Source: an uncultured Actinomycetes bacterium (lineage in GTDB: Bacteria; Actinomycetota; Thermoleophilia; Solirubrobacterales; 70-9). Taken from it: 44,808 bases of DNA. The position numbers and the translations under genes were made by a program. The notes beneath the pieces were generated by a model. That model made no database searches. It saw nothing but the letters and a program-made list of their open reading frames with translations, and was not told the DNA's origin. The stretch covers positions 1-44,808 of the forward strand of contig CAMLHB010000002.1 in NCBI GenBank assembly GCA_946479725.1. Reading direction: 5' to 3'. Positions 16,706 through 26,313 of this stretch are shown here, in pieces. The first letter of the stretch is position 1. Each line of letters begins with the position of its first letter.

Positions 16706-17566
16706 CTACGCGGTTCCCGAGGCGAGCAGGACGGCGTTCGTGAGGCTGAGCGGCCCCGAGCCGCCGCCGACCTCCACGGCCGCCTGCGTGATCGCTTCCC
16801 AGGCCTCCTCCTGCGCCTCGCCCGCGTGCTGGGCGATCATCGCCCGGATCGGGGCGGCGATCACCCTGACGTAGGTGGTGAAGTGCGCGGGCGAGTCGAA
16901 CTCGAAGACGACCTCGGCGCGCTCCACGGCGACGTCGGAGAAGCCGCCGCCCTCGAGCAGCCCGCCGAGCGCGGCGGGAGTGGGCCGCGAGAGCGGCCCG
17001 GGTATTCCGGCCGGGGGCGCCGGCAGGCCCAGCCGCTCCCGCGTCGTCTTCATCGGCAGCGAGAGGAAGGGAACCTCGTCGGGTTCGCCCCAGGAGGCGA
17101 TCGCGAATCGGGCGCCCGGCGCGAGGAAGCCCCGGATGCGCTCCGCCGCGGCCTCCGCGTCGGGCTCGAAGATGATCCCCCAGCGCGAGACGGCGGCGTT
17201 GAAGCTCCCCGGCTGAAAGTCGAGGCTGGAAGCGTCGGACTGGACGAACTCGAGGTTGCCCAGCCCGGCCGCCGCGGCGCGTTCGCGCGCGAAGGCGAGC
17301 ATCTCGGCGGAGATATCGGTGGCGACGACGCGCCCCTCCGGTCCGGCCCTGCGGGCCGCGGTCAGCGCCGGCTCGCCGTAGCCGGCGGCGACATCGAGGA
17401 CCCGGCTCCCCGGCCCCACTCCGGCCAGCTCCACCAGCCGCTCGCTGACATGCCGGTCGGCACGGTCGTTGAACTCGCTCCACTCCATCCACCCCACCGC
17501 GGCCGAATCCCAGTTGCGGTGCTGCGCCGCGCGGAAGTCGGCCAAGTCGATGCCCTCCGATCCCAT
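16706..17566 (-). CDS. Class I SAM-dependent methyltransferase
   Basis: 286 residues, ATG 17566. The Rossmann-type motifs appear in order: SRVLDVAAGYGEPALTAARR (motif I), VVATDISAEMLAFARERA (acidic loop), LEFVQSDASSLDFQPGSFNAAVSRWGIIF (motifs II/III) and GARFAIASWG. This is the UbiE/small-molecule methyltransferase layout. The C-terminal part is hydrophobic and variable and would bind the substrate, which is unknown. It lies 48 nt upstream of the sigma factor start on the same strand and could be transcribed with it. Confidence 0.88.
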   Translation of the reverse strand: MGSEGIDLADFRAAQHRNWDSAAVGWMEWSEFNDRADRHVSERLVELAGVGPGSRVLDVAAGYGEPALTAARRAGPEGRVVATDISAEMLAFARERAAAAGLGNLEFVQSDASSLDFQPGSFNAAVSRWGIIFEPDAEAAAERIRGFLAPGARFAIASWGEPDEVPFLSLPMKTTRERLGLPAPPAGIPGPLSRPTPAALGGLLEGGGFSDVAVERAEVVFEFDSPAHFTTYVRVIAAPIRAMIAQHAGEAQEEAWEAITQAAVEVGGGSGPLSLTNAVLLASGTA

Positions 17567-17644
17567 GCCCCATTTCTTAACAGCCTGGGATCGCCCCGGG
17601 CAGGAACACCTACCCCCGGGTCGCTTGATTCAGCATCTTTCGAT

Positions 17645-18706
17645 CTACTGGCCCTGCGCCGTGAACGAGAGTGCCCCCACCGTCTCACCCGCCTTGAAGG
17701 CGGTGCCTCCACCGTCGAAGGCGGCGTTCAGCGAATCCGCCGTCCCCTCCTCGAGCGTCAGCGGGATGGTGGAGCCGGAGAGCGTCCGCACGCGTGGGTT
17801 GGCGGTGGAGACGCCGCCCCCGGCGGCAAGCAGAGCGGCGGCGGCCTGGTGGCCGGGGAACGGCGGCGAGGGCTCGAGGTCGGCCTCGGCCGAGAGAAAG
17901 CCGCCACCGCGATCGAGTTCGAGTTCCGCCCAGAAGATCTGGCCGCCGCCCAGTTGCAGGAGTTCGGCGCTGCCTCCGAGTTTCAGCAGGCCGGTCGAGA
18001 GATCGGGCGAGAGCGCGCCGCCGACGATCGGAAAGGTCAGCACGGGGCCGGGGGCGAGTTCGGCGGGCGAGATCGGATTGACCGAGACGAAGCGTTCGCC
18101 CAGCTTGGCGAGGAAGGCGCCGTCGAAGGCGAGGGTCGCGCGCCCCCGCGGCAGGATCGTCGCCAAGAGCGGCTGCGGGGCGCTGCGGATGGTCCCCAGC
18201 GGCTGCCCGGCCGCAAACGGGACCGGCGGGCGCAGCTTCTTGTTCAGCCGGGTCGCCGTCTTTGCCGTCAGCCTCAGCTGTCTGGCGGTGAAGAGGGCGC
18301 CGAACCCCTCGCGGGCGCTGCGGGTGCGGGCGGCGGTGGCGATCTTCAGCTGCGAGCCGCCGACCTTGGCGACCAGCGGCGAGCGGCTCGTCTTCACCAC
18401 CAGCTTTCGGATCGGCACCCGCTTGCGGGCGTTGGCGAGGAGCAGCGAGCCTTCCTGCTCCACCTCCCCCCTGCCGATCGTCGGGTCGAAGCTGCCGCCG
18501 GAGACCGGCAGCAGGACCGCGCCTGCGCGCCGCAGCGCCGGCGCCGATGCCGTCAGATCGATCCGGTCGCGGGCGAGGAAGGCGAGGAAGCGCTGGTCGA
18601 GCGCGAGCCTGGTGGTGCCGGTGCCGAGCGGGTCGTAGGCGGCCTTGGCGCTGGCGGCGAAGGTTAGGAGCGCCAGCAGGGCGAGGAGGGTGCCGGCGCG
18701 CCTCAT
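17645..18706 (-). CDS. Secreted protein of two tandem duplicated domains (possibly HtaA-like)
   Basis: 353 residues from ATG 18706, overlapping the upstream stop by 4 nt (ATGA). A signal peptide (MRRAGTLLALLALLTFAASAKAA) is followed by two similar domains of about 150 residues, at about 33-178 and 191-352. Matching blocks include RLALDQRFLAFL vs TLAFDGAFLAKL, VLLPVSGGSFDP vs VLTFPIVGGALSP, LNKKLRPPVPFAAGQPLG vs LNAAFDGGGTAFKAGETVG. Each domain ends in the same F-x-AG-x-x-x-G strand. The general pattern resembles HtaA-type haem-binding domains, but I see no decisive motif and treat that as a guess. It is the last gene of the five-gene exported-protein operon. Confidence 0.65.
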   Translation of the reverse strand: MRRAGTLLALLALLTFAASAKAAYDPLGTGTTRLALDQRFLAFLARDRIDLTASAPALRRAGAVLLPVSGGSFDPTIGRGEVEQEGSLLLANARKRVPIRKLVVKTSRSPLVAKVGGSQLKIATAARTRSAREGFGALFTARQLRLTAKTATRLNKKLRPPVPFAAGQPLGTIRSAPQPLLATILPRGRATLAFDGAFLAKLGERFVSVNPISPAELAPGPVLTFPIVGGALSPDLSTGLLKLGGSAELLQLGGGQIFWAELELDRGGGFLSAEADLEPSPPFPGHQAAAALLAAGGGVSTANPRVRTLSGSTIPLTLEEGTADSLNAAFDGGGTAFKAGETVGALSFTAQGQ

Positions 18707-19503
18707 TCCCTCACCCCGCAGGACTTTTCGACGACCCCGCCGATCTTCTTGCCCCCGGCGAGCTCGAAGCGGACCCGGGCCAGCGGGAAGGGGACCCGGT
18801 CCACCCCCGGCGGGGCCGGGCAGGCGGCGTTGAAGTAGGAGAGCCTTCTGCCCCGGTAGGAGTATTTGCGCCGCAGGGTCAGCTTGATGCGGTCGAGGTA
18901 TCCCCATTCCCCGAGCGACTCGGGCAGGGAGGCCGCCAGTTCGGTCCCGTAGGCGCCGCGGTCGACGTGGCGGATCGAGAACTCGATCAAAAAGCCGCTG
19001 TCGAAGGGGTGGGAGGAGTAGATCTGGGCGAGCAGGACCGGCTTGCCGTGCCGCCGCCCGTTGAAGATCAAGAGCCGCCCCTCGGTCGGGTAGGCGCCCT
19101 GTTCGGGCAAGACGATGTGGGCCCAGAAGCGGCCCGAGCCGATCAGGGCCGCCCCGCAGGCCGCGAGCGCCTGGCTGGTGGTGGCGGGCTGGACCTGGGC
19201 GGGGCGGCAGACCGCCAGCCCGCGCGAGCGCAAGAGGCCGTGGCGGTTGACCTCGATCCGCAGCCGCCGCAGCTGCGGCGGGATCCCCCCGTCGGCCGAG
19301 GCGAGGTGGCCGGCGAGGAAGACGGCGATCGGGGCCGGAGTCTCGCGGGGCAGCTTGTAGGGCTTTATCTGGCTGAGGACGGCGATCCGCACGCCGCCAC
19401 CCTGCACCACCACCGCCCTGGCCGCTCCCGCCCCCGCTGCCGCGAGCAGGATCCCCAGGACCGCCGCCCTGCGGGCCCCCAGCGCGCTAATGCGAGCGCG
19501 CAT
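18703..19503 (-). CDS. Secreted protein with a Cys-pair module, unrecognised family
   Basis: 266 residues from ATG 19503, which overlaps the 950-residue protein gene by 17 nt; the frame continues upstream only as a shadow of that gene. The N-terminus MRARISALGARRAAVLGILLAAAGAGAARA is a signal peptide. The mature part is beta-rich. It contains GLAVC (C99), AACGAALIGSGRF (C116, 118-126) and EGRLLIFNG, the same order of elements as the modules of the larger neighbour (Cys, Cys-x-A-x-IGSG, strand G-x-x-x-F). A Cys occurs near the C-terminus (KSCGVRE). I do not know the family; co-expression and the shared motif suggest that it works with the 950-residue protein. Confidence 0.65.
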   Translation of the reverse strand: MRARISALGARRAAVLGILLAAAGAGAARAVVVQGGGVRIAVLSQIKPYKLPRETPAPIAVFLAGHLASADGGIPPQLRRLRIEVNRHGLLRSRGLAVCRPAQVQPATTSQALAACGAALIGSGRFWAHIVLPEQGAYPTEGRLLIFNGRRHGKPVLLAQIYSSHPFDSGFLIEFSIRHVDRGAYGTELAASLPESLGEWGYLDRIKLTLRRKYSYRGRRLSYFNAACPAPPGVDRVPFPLARVRFELAGGKKIGGVVEKSCGVRE

Positions 19504-22339
19504 GGCGCCCGTGCCCGCCCTGCGCCTGCTTGGGGCACTGCGGCTGCAGGGGAGCGCGGAAGTTGTGGAGGCGGCCGTTGTGGCCGGCCATCCGCACCGT
19601 CGCGAAGTGCTTTGCGGCGCAGATGTCGACGTGGTTTTCAAGCAGGCCCTTCTTGCCGCCGAAGAGTGCGACTTCGACTTTGGAGACCGGGGCGTCGGGG
19701 ACGAAGGCGAAGGTATTGCGGATCCCGCCCTTGAAGGAGTCGATGTAGCCGACCGCGTCGATGTCGACGAGCCCGTGCAGGGCGAGGACGAGGTCGGGGA
19801 GTTCGCGTTCGCCGCCGTTGGAGCGCAGGAAGACCGGTCCTTCCAGGGGCTTTTCGAAGAGCGGCGTCCAGGCGCGGGCGTGGCCGTAGATCGAGCGGGC
19901 CGGGCACTCGGCGCCGTTGCCGGCTCCCGAGTTGAACTGCACCCGGGTGCAGCTGGTGCCGAGGTGGCCCTGGTCGAGGAACTCGGAGTGCGGCAGGCCG
20001 ACCGAGACCCGGGTGGCGTTGGCGTCGCCGAGGCGCGGGCGCAGGATCGCGGTCAGCGCCGGGTTGCCGCTGCGCCTGGTCTTGCCCTTCAGCTTCAGCG
20101 CCAGCCGCGGCTCGAAAGCCAGCGAGCCGCAGTCAGCGGCCTGGAAGCGGGTCGTCACCGTGATCGGGCGGTCGTCGGCTTCGGAGCCGAAGTCAAGGCC
20201 CGAGCCGAGCACCGTGGAGGCGGTCGAGGTCGGTTCGCAGGAGGTCGGGTTTAAGGCGAATTCGGGCCTGTCGACGTAGACGCGGATGTCGCGCAGGTGG
20301 ACCGGGATCCCTTTGATGATGTGGGGGATCGGGTCCGAGCCGGTCGCATCGACGAAGACTTCGGCGGTTTCGGGGTTGATCCGCAGCGCCTCGCGGACGA
20401 CGACCGTGCCGAGGTCGAATGGCCCGACCTTGGCCGCGGTGATCGCGGCGATCGAGAGCTGGGAGCCGTGGTAGGGCCCGGCCAGATAGACCTTGCCGGG
20501 AGCGTAGGCGAGGGAGGGCCCGACGCCCGAGCCGACCAGGGTGCGGCCGATCTCGCTGGCGGCCGGGCAGCTCGGCGAGTCGAGCTCTTCCTGGCCGCCG
20601 TGGGGGCCGGTGCGAGCCGCGGCGGCGGCGATCGCCGCGTCCGAGCAGAAGGGGATGCCGGCGAGCTTGGCGCTGATCCCCGGCGGCAGCTTGATCGAGA
20701 AGTGGGTGATCTCCTGTTCAGAGTCGCTGCGGGAGAGGCGCACGTCGAAGGGGCTGAAGCTGCCGGCGGCGTTGTTCAGGGTGCCGGCGAGCAGGCCCGG
20801 ATGGAAGGGCGGCAGGCCGCCTCCGGGACACGGGCCGGCGTCGGGGCCGGAGATGATCTGGAAGGTCGAGCTCGAGTGGACCGGAGCGCCGCCCGACCAC
20901 GGGTAGAGCGTGGCTTCGGTGTCGTAGCTGCCGCAGCCCGGCGGGCTGGCGAGGGGCGAACGCGTGCCCTCGCGGAAGTGCAGCCGGAAATGGGAGAACG
21001 GCAGCTGGGGCATTTCTTCCGCCACCGTGGTGATCCGGCCCGTCCTCGGGTCGGTCTCCACCTTCAGCGGCTGCACGACCTTGATCCCCAGCTTCGGGTT
21101 CTTGATCACCAGGTACATCGCCAGCAGGCTGCCGGACGGGTTCTCGTAGGGCTTGGCGATGAAGAGGCTGCCGTTGACGTTTTCGTCCAGCAGCGACGTT
21201 TCCAGTTCGACGGTGCCGATCTTCGAGGCTTGCGGGCAGCCGGCCCCAGGTTCCGAGAAGGCCGTTTCCCGTGCCACGTCGGCTTCGCTGCAAACGGCGA
21301 GCCCTTCGGCCAGGGATGGGTTGGTGGTGAACCCTTCCGGCAGCGTGACTTCCGTTTTCCGGATCGTCGAGGCGGCAATGCCTTCGGGGTCGGTGATTCC
21401 CGGATCGTCGACGTTGAGCGAGAAGTCGAGCCCGGTCGGCGAGGACGCGGCCTTCGTCGTCGGGCTGACGGCGATCGAGGGGGCGAAGGCATTGGCCGCA
21501 CAGTCGCCGGGAAGCTGCGGCGCCGGCGGTTCGCCTTCGTCGCCGACCACAGCGGAGTCCTCGACGAAGGCGCCCGGCGCCTCCCAGGAGTCGGCCCGGA
21601 AATCGGCCTGCAGGGGATCGGCGCAATTGGTCGGGAGGGTCAGCAGAGGCGGGCCCGGAACCGCCGGACAGTTCCCATCCGTATACAGGCACCGTCCCCG
21701 ATCGGGATCGTGGACCGCGGCGGTCGGGTTACCCCAAACCGTCAGCTTCGCTCCGTAGAGGTCGACGGGCTGCTTGGCGCTCCGCAGGGTGGCGACCACC
21801 CGGTAGGGCGAGGATGCGCTGAGCCGGATTTCGAGCGTGATGGGAACGGTGATGACCACAAATCCAAACCTGGCGAGGGTGCCGGGAGATGGTTCCAGGC
21901 TGTAGACAGGGGCCGGCCCGACCGTTTCGCGAGGGCCCGCCGGCATCGCGCCATAGGACGCCTGAAGGCTGATGTAGCCAACCACAGATTCATCCGGACA
22001 TTCCGGGAGGTCGTTGCCTTCAAAGAGGTGAATGTTCACGAAGTCCGTGAGCGAGCAGCGCGGCACCGCCCCCGGGACCCCGACCAGGCCTGCGGGCAGT
22101 TCGGTTTCGAGGTCTTTGAGGTCCCCGTCGGGGATCTGCTTGCCTCCCGCTTCGTTCGCGTGCAGTTCGACCGTCGTCGACATCGCAAAGGGATGGGAGC
22201 CGGCCTGCAGGATCGAAGCGCCGCCGGGGCCTTCGAACGCGAGTTGCACCTTGTCGAACCCGAAATCCGCCGAGGCCGGCGAAGCAACGGCCAACGCCGC
22301 CGCCAGTCCCATCAGGATCGCTGCCGTCAAACGCTTCAC
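19487..22339 (-). CDS. Large secreted protein with four related Cys-containing modules
   Basis: 950 residues from GTG 22339, preceded by AGGAGG eight bases upstream and overlapping the previous stop by 4 nt (GTGA). The signal peptide is MKRLTAAILMGLAAALAVASPASA. Four modules repeat the pattern LP-x-G ... C ... CP-x-x-S-x-(I/V)G ... strand: LPAG 81/C95/C114; LPEG 333/C350/C368/ASKIG/AKPY; LPPG 551/C565/C591/ASEIG/AGPY; LPHS 782/C797/C812/RSIYG. The Cys pairs probably form disulfides. No enzyme motif is visible. The C-terminus is His/Gly-rich. Similar proteins are typical of Solirubrobacterales, with no known function. An adhesive or structural surface role is an inference. Confidence 0.7.
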   Translation of the reverse strand: MKRLTAAILMGLAAALAVASPASADFGFDKVQLAFEGPGGASILQAGSHPFAMSTTVELHANEAGGKQIPDGDLKDLETELPAGLVGVPGAVPRCSLTDFVNIHLFEGNDLPECPDESVVGYISLQASYGAMPAGPRETVGPAPVYSLEPSPGTLARFGFVVITVPITLEIRLSASSPYRVVATLRSAKQPVDLYGAKLTVWGNPTAAVHDPDRGRCLYTDGNCPAVPGPPLLTLPTNCADPLQADFRADSWEAPGAFVEDSAVVGDEGEPPAPQLPGDCAANAFAPSIAVSPTTKAASSPTGLDFSLNVDDPGITDPEGIAASTIRKTEVTLPEGFTTNPSLAEGLAVCSEADVARETAFSEPGAGCPQASKIGTVELETSLLDENVNGSLFIAKPYENPSGSLLAMYLVIKNPKLGIKVVQPLKVETDPRTGRITTVAEEMPQLPFSHFRLHFREGTRSPLASPPGCGSYDTEATLYPWSGGAPVHSSSTFQIISGPDAGPCPGGGLPPFHPGLLAGTLNNAAGSFSPFDVRLSRSDSEQEITHFSIKLPPGISAKLAGIPFCSDAAIAAAAARTGPHGGQEELDSPSCPAASEIGRTLVGSGVGPSLAYAPGKVYLAGPYHGSQLSIAAITAAKVGPFDLGTVVVREALRINPETAEVFVDATGSDPIPHIIKGIPVHLRDIRVYVDRPEFALNPTSCEPTSTASTVLGSGLDFGSEADDRPITVTTRFQAADCGSLAFEPRLALKLKGKTRRSGNPALTAILRPRLGDANATRVSVGLPHSEFLDQGHLGTSCTRVQFNSGAGNGAECPARSIYGHARAWTPLFEKPLEGPVFLRSNGGERELPDLVLALHGLVDIDAVGYIDSFKGGIRNTFAFVPDAPVSKVEVALFGGKKGLLENHVDICAAKHFATVRMAGHNGRLHNFRAPLQPQCPKQAQGGHGRHARSH

Positions 22340-25300
22340 TTGGATCCTCCTGGCTTGCGGTGGTGTTTCCTGTGGTGATGGGCCTTCTTGGCGGGCCGCA
22401 CGCATCTCGTCTTGCCCTTCCGCCTGACCTTCCGCTTGCCCTTCGGGCAGTGTCGCGCTGCTTCGCGCACGTTGCCGGCCCCCCGATAGGTGGACGAGCC
22501 GGGGACCGGGTCGTTGGGCGGGGACGGGGGTCCCTGGCAGGCTTCGCCTTCGCAGGCCGCCGGCAGAGCGGGCGGCTGCGGAAAGCCGCCGCCGATCCGG
22601 GCGTCGTAGAGGTCGGTCTGGGCGATGTCCTGGGGCAGCAGGCTGGTCCCGGTGAGGAAGAAGACGTCGCGACCGTCGCCGCTGGCATCGATGAATTCCG
22701 ACCGCGTCGAGCCCTGCCCGTTCGAGATCAGGGTCACGCAGCCGCCGGTCTTGGCGTCGAATCCAGGCGCCGACGGTGAGCATTCGCCTGCTCCTTGCTC
22801 CTCCCACTGATAGACGTCTTCCCGGCCGTTGGTGTCATCGAGGGTGAGACGGTTGACGCTGTCGAAGAAAACCCGGGTCCCGTCGCTCGACACCACCCGC
22901 GGCGCATGAAACTCCAGTTCGAATCCGGGGATCCTTGACGCGTAGGAGTAGTTGGGCCTCTTCGAGCCGATATCCGGATCTGGATTACGCCCCACCAGCC
23001 TTCCACCACTCGGCCTTGCCCCGGTCGGACTGCAGGAGAGGCAGCGCAGCTGATCGCTCCCGGCGTCGTAGCGGAACACCTCCGCATCCGGGAGTCCGGA
23101 CTGCTGGTCAACATTGGCGGCTCCGGATAGGGAACCGGTCGACATGAACACGGCAACGTTGCCGTCAGGGGTGACCCAGGAGACGTGACGCCACGGCGCC
23201 AGGCCCATCGGCGACGGATTGCCTTCCGTCCTGTCTCCCGGCGACAGGGTTGCGATGAATCTGATCGGCGATCCGGCCGCGTACAGGTAGAGATTCAACT
23301 TCCCAGCCTGAGCGCCGTTAGCCAGATCGTCGTGGGAGACGAAATAGACGCGCGACAGATCGTCGCTCGCGCCGAGTACGCCCTCGATCCCGGTGGCGAT
23401 TTGGGAAGAGGATTTGCTGGCGAGGTCGAAAAGCTTCAGCGCTCCTTCCTGGCTGAACAGTGCGGCCGAACCGTCCGGGGTTGCGCTCCAGAAGATCGCG
23501 TGCGGCGCCACTTCCACGGTTTTCGTGCCGTTCACCCTCACGTAAACGGTGCCAGTACCGTCCAGTTTGCTGGAGTCGCTCTCGGTCCAATAAATCCGGT
23601 CACCCGCTGCGGACACTGCCGTACGGACGTTGGCGGTTCGACCTTCCACACCTGAACCGGTTTCGGCAAAGGATGAACCCACCGTAACGTCGAGAGCCGC
23701 GCTGCCGTTCGGGCGCAGGCTGACCAGCCGCACGGCGCCTTCAAAAGTTTCGTACAGCTGTAGGCCATTCGAGTTCGAGGCATTGGACGTCAACTTCGCG
23801 TCAACCGCGAACACCGCTCTCCGCCCATCCGCCGAGAAGCCCTGCAGGATCGGTTCGAGCACACCGGCTTCTGCTCCCAGCGCGGAGGCCGTGATGAGCG
23901 CTTCATAGCTTCCGGTTGCGTTGTCGCGGCGATAGAGGTTCGGCGTGCCCGGCTGGGCGTCGGGGGTTAGAAGCGTTTCGTTGTCCTGCAGGACCCAACC
24001 GCTCGAGAGGTCCGGGAGGAAGGCTTTGAAAGATGAATCCAAAGCGTTTCCGGCGATCAAGGAGCCGTTGGACCGCGGAGGAGAGATCGGCGCGGTGGAC
24101 CACCCGTCGGAACCACGACTGGCAAGGTATTGCGATACGTAGGAGGCACTCGCGGCGCCGGCGAAGGAGCCGGCCGCCGAGTAGGTGATCCTTTCTCCGT
24201 CCGGCGCGCTCTGCTCGAGTCGCGAGGGGAATTCGAAGGTGTTGATCGGCACCTCGAGTTCGCCGCCGTTCTTGTCCACCGGCGAGACCAGCTCGTAGGC
24301 CCGGCAGTCCGCGAGCGCCGCGGCAGCGCCGATGCGAAAGCTCGCGTTCGGACATTCGCCTTGGGGCTGCTTGGGGAGTGCGTACGTGGTGAAGGTTTCG
24401 TCTGGACCATAGACAGGACCGCCGCCGCCGCTTTCGGCGACGAAGCGATAGTGGTAGGTCGCTCCCGGTTCCAGTCCGCTGACCAAGATCCCGTCGGTGG
24501 TTACCGATTTCTTCACTATCCCCGCCCCCAGCAACTTCCCGGGAGGCGCAGGAACCTGAGTACAGCCCCCGCCCGAGCAATCCGCTTCACCGTATTCAAG
24601 GAAGTACCGGGTATCGGCCCAGAAGCGAGGGTCGATTTCAGCTTTGAGCACAACCGATTCGGCACCTACCACCGAGGCGAACTGACTATCCACCGTCGGA
24701 GGCACGTGAGGCGGCGGCCATTTGTCCGGGGCCGGGCCATGAACCGTGATGTAAAGCTCCGATCCCAAGACGTGGAGGGAATAAAGGTCACTTCCACCCG
24801 CAGCATTGACGACGTTCGTCGTCAATGCTGCGTATTCACCGGGGTCGATGCAGCAGTCATCCGAGGACGTACCCGAAGGGTCCAGCTCGAGGAGGTGTGA
24901 CCTGCTGAAATCCACCGACTCAGAGTTGAGGTTTATCGGCGCGACACCAGCGAAGAGATCGCCTGCCGAATCGGTCGCCAAGGCCCCGGCCGCCAGCCCA
25001 TCGGCACCTTTGGCACTGGACAGCAGCGGGGCGGGGGGGACTATTTCCCCGGTCGGGGTCAGGCGCCAGGAAGTAACGGGCTGCGAAGTACCGCCATCTG
25101 GAAAATGGAAGGATAGATACAGGTCACCGGACACTGGATCCACGGTCAGGGTCTGCGGGGTCAAGTCGATCGGAAAGGCCGGGTTCGATGCGTGAATGCC
25201 TGAAAAGGAGACTTCACCTTTGTACGAACCGTCGGTTTCGAACTCCTCGATCCGGTGTGCGTCGGCTACGTAGAGAGTGTTGTTTGGTCCGAACTCGATC

Positions 25301-26280
25301 TGATCGCCCCTGGGGGGGAAATTTGAAAATTCGCCCGGCCCGATGCCCGGTACGCCGATCTTGCATACATCGCCCGAGGCGGGCACGCAGATCTCCGGCG
25401 CACCACCATCCTGAACAGTGGTTACTTCACTGTCTTGAAGGAGATTACTCCCGCTCAGCGATAGCGGCACGACGTCGTCGCCGCCGACGGTGCCCTGAAA
25501 TTCGATTTCGTAAGGCGTCGAGCCGGTGCCGTTTCCGGGCCCTCCGCTGACAACCACCGAGCCGCCGGCCGCACCGATCGACGGCAGTGCGTTCATTGCC
25601 GCTTGCAGCTGCCCCGCCGAGGCGTTGTAGGGGAGCGCGGCGGTTTCTTCGAGCGACGAACCCGGAACCGGGCTTTTGAACCCGAGCTTGAAGGTCCCCG
25701 TCGTCGCCGCGACCCGCACGCTCTGAATCTCGTTGTTCGTGGAGTCGTCTGGCCCCGAGGCGACGACGTCTCCGCCGAAGCTGCGCAGGAAGTCGCCCGC
25801 CGGGTCGAAGACCTGGATCCGGAGGTTGAATTCGATACCCGGTCCCAGTCCAACCGTCCCGTTTTCGAAAACGTAGAGGTTCCCGGCTTGGTCGCGGGCA
25901 AGACCGCCCCTTGCCAAATTCAGCTCTCCGCCGGCCACACCGCCGGTACCGGCGCGGCAGCCACTCTGCTCATCGCAGGTCTGAGGTTCGGGCGAGCCAT
26001 CCCTTACCCCCCAGCCAAAGGCCTTGACGAACTCTCCCCAGGCGGTGAACTCGTCCACGCGGTGGTTGCCGATATCGGTGACAAACAGGTGTCCGCTCTG
26101 TGGGTCGGTCACCATACCCGTCCCTTCCGAGGAACGTAACTGACCGGCACCTTCCCCGAATTCTCCGAAGCGAACGAGTTCCGGGCCGATGGCCGCATCG
26201 GCAGGACCGGCCAGGCACCCGGCCCCGATCGTGGCGATCAGGAGCAGGAGCAGACACCTGGTGCCGTACCGGTGTTTCAT
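22336..26280 (-). CDS. Giant secreted NHL-repeat / Fn3-like / beta-propeller protein
   Basis: About 1314 residues from ATG 26280 (MKHRYGTRCLLLLLIATIGAGC); an upstream ATG at 26301 adds seven residues. A signal peptide is followed by NHL-type repeats (GQLRSSEGTGMVTDPQSGHLFVTDIGNHRVDEF; DQAGNLYVFENG; GEFSNFPPRGDQIEFGPNNTLYVADAHRIEEF). An Fn3-like segment lies around residues 540-640 (GLEPGATYHYRFVAES). Then comes the lineage signature CPNASFRIGAAAALADCRAYELVSPVDK and a TolB/WD40-like propeller to about residue 1200 with repeated DGS/DG-x-x-V-F blades. The tail is strongly basic (KGKRKVRRKGK, HHHRKHHRK), possibly for cell-wall polymer or DNA contact. The domain content suggests a protein- or carbohydrate-binding scaffold. 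It lies 33 nt downstream of the collagen-like gene. Confidence 0.82.
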   Translation of the reverse strand: MKHRYGTRCLLLLLIATIGAGCLAGPADAAIGPELVRFGEFGEGAGQLRSSEGTGMVTDPQSGHLFVTDIGNHRVDEFTAWGEFVKAFGWGVRDGSPEPQTCDEQSGCRAGTGGVAGGELNLARGGLARDQAGNLYVFENGTVGLGPGIEFNLRIQVFDPAGDFLRSFGGDVVASGPDDSTNNEIQSVRVAATTGTFKLGFKSPVPGSSLEETAALPYNASAGQLQAAMNALPSIGAAGGSVVVSGGPGNGTGSTPYEIEFQGTVGGDDVVPLSLSGSNLLQDSEVTTVQDGGAPEICVPASGDVCKIGVPGIGPGEFSNFPPRGDQIEFGPNNTLYVADAHRIEEFETDGSYKGEVSFSGIHASNPAFPIDLTPQTLTVDPVSGDLYLSFHFPDGGTSQPVTSWRLTPTGEIVPPAPLLSSAKGADGLAAGALATDSAGDLFAGVAPINLNSESVDFSRSHLLELDPSGTSSDDCCIDPGEYAALTTNVVNAAGGSDLYSLHVLGSELYITVHGPAPDKWPPPHVPPTVDSQFASVVGAESVVLKAEIDPRFWADTRYFLEYGEADCSGGGCTQVPAPPGKLLGAGIVKKSVTTDGILVSGLEPGATYHYRFVAESGGGGPVYGPDETFTTYALPKQPQGECPNASFRIGAAAALADCRAYELVSPVDKNGGELEVPINTFEFPSRLEQSAPDGERITYSAAGSFAGAASASYVSQYLASRGSDGWSTAPISPPRSNGSLIAGNALDSSFKAFLPDLSSGWVLQDNETLLTPDAQPGTPNLYRRDNATGSYEALITASALGAEAGVLEPILQGFSADGRRAVFAVDAKLTSNASNSNGLQLYETFEGAVRLVSLRPNGSAALDVTVGSSFAETGSGVEGRTANVRTAVSAAGDRIYWTESDSSKLDGTGTVYVRVNGTKTVEVAPHAIFWSATPDGSAALFSQEGALKLFDLASKSSSQIATGIEGVLGASDDLSRVYFVSHDDLANGAQAGKLNLYLYAAGSPIRFIATLSPGDRTEGNPSPMGLAPWRHVSWVTPDGNVAVFMSTGSLSGAANVDQQSGLPDAEVFRYDAGSDQLRCLSCSPTGARPSGGRLVGRNPDPDIGSKRPNYSYASRIPGFELEFHAPRVVSSDGTRVFFDSVNRLTLDDTNGREDVYQWEEQGAGECSPSAPGFDAKTGGCVTLISNGQGSTRSEFIDASGDGRDVFFLTGTSLLPQDIAQTDLYDARIGGGFPQPPALPAACEGEACQGPPSPPNDPVPGSSTYRGAGNVREAARHCPKGKRKVRRKGKTRCVRPAKKAHHHRKHHRKPGGSK

Positions 26281-26313
26281 GCGACCATCGACCCGTTGCA
26301 TCGTCCGTACGCC

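Noticed and set aside
20297..22378. 693-residue open frame on the plus strand
   Set aside because: Antisense to the 950-residue secreted protein, with repetitive Arg/Gly/Asp composition and no motif.
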